Part shown: one piece after another, positions 7,015 to 7,632 of the stretch
Layout of the letters: each line of letters opens with the position of its first letter
Numbering within the stretch: the first letter of the stretch is position 1
Assembly (NCBI GenBank): GCA_029013165.1
Contig: JAQXMV010000236.1
Location: forward strand, 1-7,632
DNA: 7,632 nucleotides
Origin: Oscillospiraceae bacterium
GTDB taxonomy: Bacteria > Bacillota > Clostridia > Oscillospirales > Acutalibacteraceae
Reading direction: 5' to 3'
Program-made: the position numbers and the translations under genes
The notes under the pieces: model-generated
The model's database searches: none
Seen by the model: the letters and a program-made list of their open reading frames with translations, nothing else
What the model was told of the DNA's origin: nothing

Positions 7015-7243
7015 TTACGAATAGGAATAGGGTATTAAATTTCTTCAGACGAACCACTGTTCTTTTCCGACCCACCAAAATCTCAAGATCCGATGAGTGC
7101 CTGAGCAGCATCATAAACTCCCGGCAGACTCCGCAAGGCGGCAAAACCTGACTCTTTTTATCCACAGCCACCACCATTTTGATCTCAAACTCACCGTTCG
7201 TGATCATCGTTGAAAAGAAGATTATTTCACAGTTTGATTATTT
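7015..7243 (-). pseudogene. Remnant of a cytidine-deaminase-like gene (C-terminal half, frameshifted)
   Basis: From 7207 down the minus strand reads MITNGEFEIKMVVAVD, then LPPCGVCREF and EILVGRKRTVVRL. This is the second half of a cytidine/blasticidin-deaminase-type protein: PCGVC supplies the two Cys zinc ligands of the PCxxC motif. Two lesions are visible. First, the N-terminal half with the C/HAE active-site motif is absent: in frame upstream only a short SNCEIIFFST precedes a TAA, with CE where CAE would be expected. Second, after RLKK the frame continues into a meaningless tail, whereas shifting by one base gives LIPYSYS followed by TAA at 7015-7017, a normal-looking deaminase C terminus (LKELIPYxx). 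A one-base insertion near 7039-7046 explains this. No ribosome binding site stands before the ATG at 7207. The left boundary is firm; the right one (about 7243) is where homology fades. Taken at face value the frame 6947-7207 would give an 86-residue protein, but it lacks the catalytic Glu. Confidence 0.7.
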
Positions 7244-7246
7244 TTC

Positions 7247-7252
7247 GATAAT
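7247..7252 (+). promoter_or_regulatory. Possible -10 box for the small plus-strand gene
   Basis: GATAAT (5 of 6 to consensus) lies 30 nt before the ATG at 7283. The best -35 candidate 16 bp upstream, TTTCAC (7225-7230), is poor, so this is only a weak promoter call. Confidence 0.25.
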
Positions 7253-7282
7253 CCGTCAAGAATAACTGTGAGGGATGTCCGT

Positions 7283-7435
7283 ATGAAGATTCAGGTCAAT
7301 GTCTTTCTCGGCGACTGTCTTATCGACTCATCCGATCTTCACAATTTGACCATACGAAGCGACACAATAGACCGAATTATCAATGATATTACCGATAACA
7401 GAGTCAAAGAGATCAATGACGGTAAGGCATCGTAA
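7283..7435 (+). CDS. Hypothetical 50-residue protein
   Basis: Not recognised. An ATG at 7283 opens 50 codons ending in TAA at 7433-7435. GAGG at about 7270-7273 lies 9 nt upstream, an acceptable ribosome binding site. The protein starts MKIQVNVFLG, is rich in Asp, Ile and Asn, and has a predicted amphipathic stretch TIDRIINDITDNRVKEI (28-44). There is no signal peptide or membrane segment. It is oriented opposite to every other gene here, sits directly beside the broken deaminase, and is followed 7 nt later by an 11-bp hairpin. Composition and the ribosome binding site argue for a real gene; shortness and lack of family assignment argue against. It could be a small accessory or phage-type protein, but nothing visible proves that. 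The antisense frame over it (7339-7593, open to the right edge) has a much less protein-like composition. Confidence 0.45.
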   Translation: MKIQVNVFLGDCLIDSSDLHNLTIRSDTIDRIINDITDNRVKEINDGKAS

Positions 7436-7442
7436 CAAAAGC

Positions 7443-7467
7443 AGCAGTGCGGAGATTCCGCACTGCT
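7443..7467. repeat. Inverted repeat, 11-bp perfect stem (hairpin, possible terminator)
   Basis: Arms AGCAGTGCGGA (7443-7453) and TCCGCACTGCT (7457-7467) pair perfectly around a 3-nt loop. On the plus strand it follows the small gene by 7 nt but has no T-run after it. On the minus strand it is followed by GCTTTTGTT, a modest U-tract. It could stop transcription in either direction, more convincingly for minus-strand transcripts entering from the right. Confidence 0.6.
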
Positions 7468-7481
7468 CAGACTGTCGATAA

Positions 7482-7497
7482 ATGCGCCCGAGCGCAT
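7482..7497. repeat. Short inverted repeat, 6-bp stem
   Basis: ATGCGC (7482-7487) and GCGCAT (7492-7497) pair around CCGA. It is short and could occur by chance, but it lies 14 nt from the 11-bp hairpin and is listed because the three inverted repeats in this stretch may form one structured element. Confidence 0.35.
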
Positions 7498-7553
7498 AGT
7501 GATGTATATCAAAAAATAATCAGGATAAAATAATGAGTCTGCTTTCAATATCA

Positions 7554-7588
7554 TTTCAGGGACATGGTATCGAACCATGTCCCTGAAA
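7554..7588. repeat. Inverted repeat, 15-bp perfect stem with 5-nt loop
   Basis: Arms TTTCAGGGACATGGT (7554-7568) and ACCATGTCCCTGAAA (7574-7588) are perfect reverse complements around ATCGA. No T-run follows directly on either strand (TTTTTT at 7604-7609 is 15 nt away), so it is not a standard terminator. It may be a dispersed palindromic repeat unit, a structured RNA or a protein-binding dyad; the sequence alone does not decide. Confidence 0.65.
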
Positions 7589-7632
7589 ATCACTATGCTT
7601 GCCGTTTTTTCTCGCTTGGAGTACCTATGTAC

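Larger units (their letters stand above)
7436..7632. other. Right-edge region without a convincing gene
   Basis: These ~200 bases contain the three inverted repeats and otherwise A/T-rich spacer. A minus-strand frame is open from the right edge down to a stop at 7339. It reads through all three hairpins, has no recognisable motif and has a Cys/Ser/Leu-heavy composition, so I treat it as non-coding. The first ATG or GTG of a further gene may lie beyond the edge. Confidence 0.5.

Noticed and set aside
7339..7632. Minus-strand frame open from the right edge, with an internal ATG at 7593
   Set aside because: It reads through three hairpins including a perfect 15-bp one, lacks a ribosome binding site and motif, and overlaps a better plus-strand small gene.
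7589..7632. A possible plus-strand promoter at the right edge (TTGCCG, 17 bp, TACCTA)
   Set aside because: The -35 is fair but TACCTA matches only two of six -10 positions, and there is no gene in view to judge it by.

Overview
The window looks like a contig from a gut-type anaerobic Firmicute, probably class Clostridia (Oscillospiraceae/Ruminococcaceae-like). This rests on moderate GC, strong AGGAGG-like ribosome binding sites, sigma-A-type promoters and enzymes for host or plant glycan breakdown. No rRNA or marker gene is present, so the taxonomic call is inference. All five confidently recognised genes lie on the minus strand.

Positions 46-5851 hold one compact operon. A good promoter (TTGCTT, 17 bp, TATAAT, extended -10) drives a phosphoglucomutase/phosphomannomutase. 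It is followed, with overlapping or near-overlapping junctions, by an 81-residue NifU-C-terminal-domain protein, a 973-residue GH38 alpha-mannosidase and a GH29 (subfamily-B-like) alpha-L-fucosidase. Neither glycosidase has a signal peptide. The operon therefore reads as cytoplasmic dismantling of imported mannose- and fucose-containing oligosaccharides, with the mutase linking hexose phosphates to central metabolism or sugar-nucleotide supply. The Fe-S-type NifU protein is the odd member.

The fucosidase does not end normally. Its homology stops near position 94. The last ~95 bases at the left edge instead encode, in another reading frame, a piece of the AAA+ domain of a sigma-54-dependent activator (Walker B region). 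Because this patch is about one short read long and sits at the window edge, an assembly chimera is the leading explanation; a genuine rearrangement is the alternative.

Positions 5902-6925 hold a stand-alone unit: a near-consensus promoter, a probable lipoprotein alpha/beta-hydrolase (esterase-like) and a strong intrinsic terminator with a UUCG tetraloop. The terminator separates it from the glycan operon.

Positions 7015-7632 look like degraded or accessory sequence. They hold a cytidine-deaminase-like remnant (minus strand, N-terminal half missing, frameshift near the C terminus), a possible 50-codon plus-strand gene with its own ribosome binding site, and three closely spaced inverted repeats, the last with a perfect 15-bp stem. 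I found no tRNA, rRNA, CRISPR array or complete mobile element, and no clear new multi-gene system.
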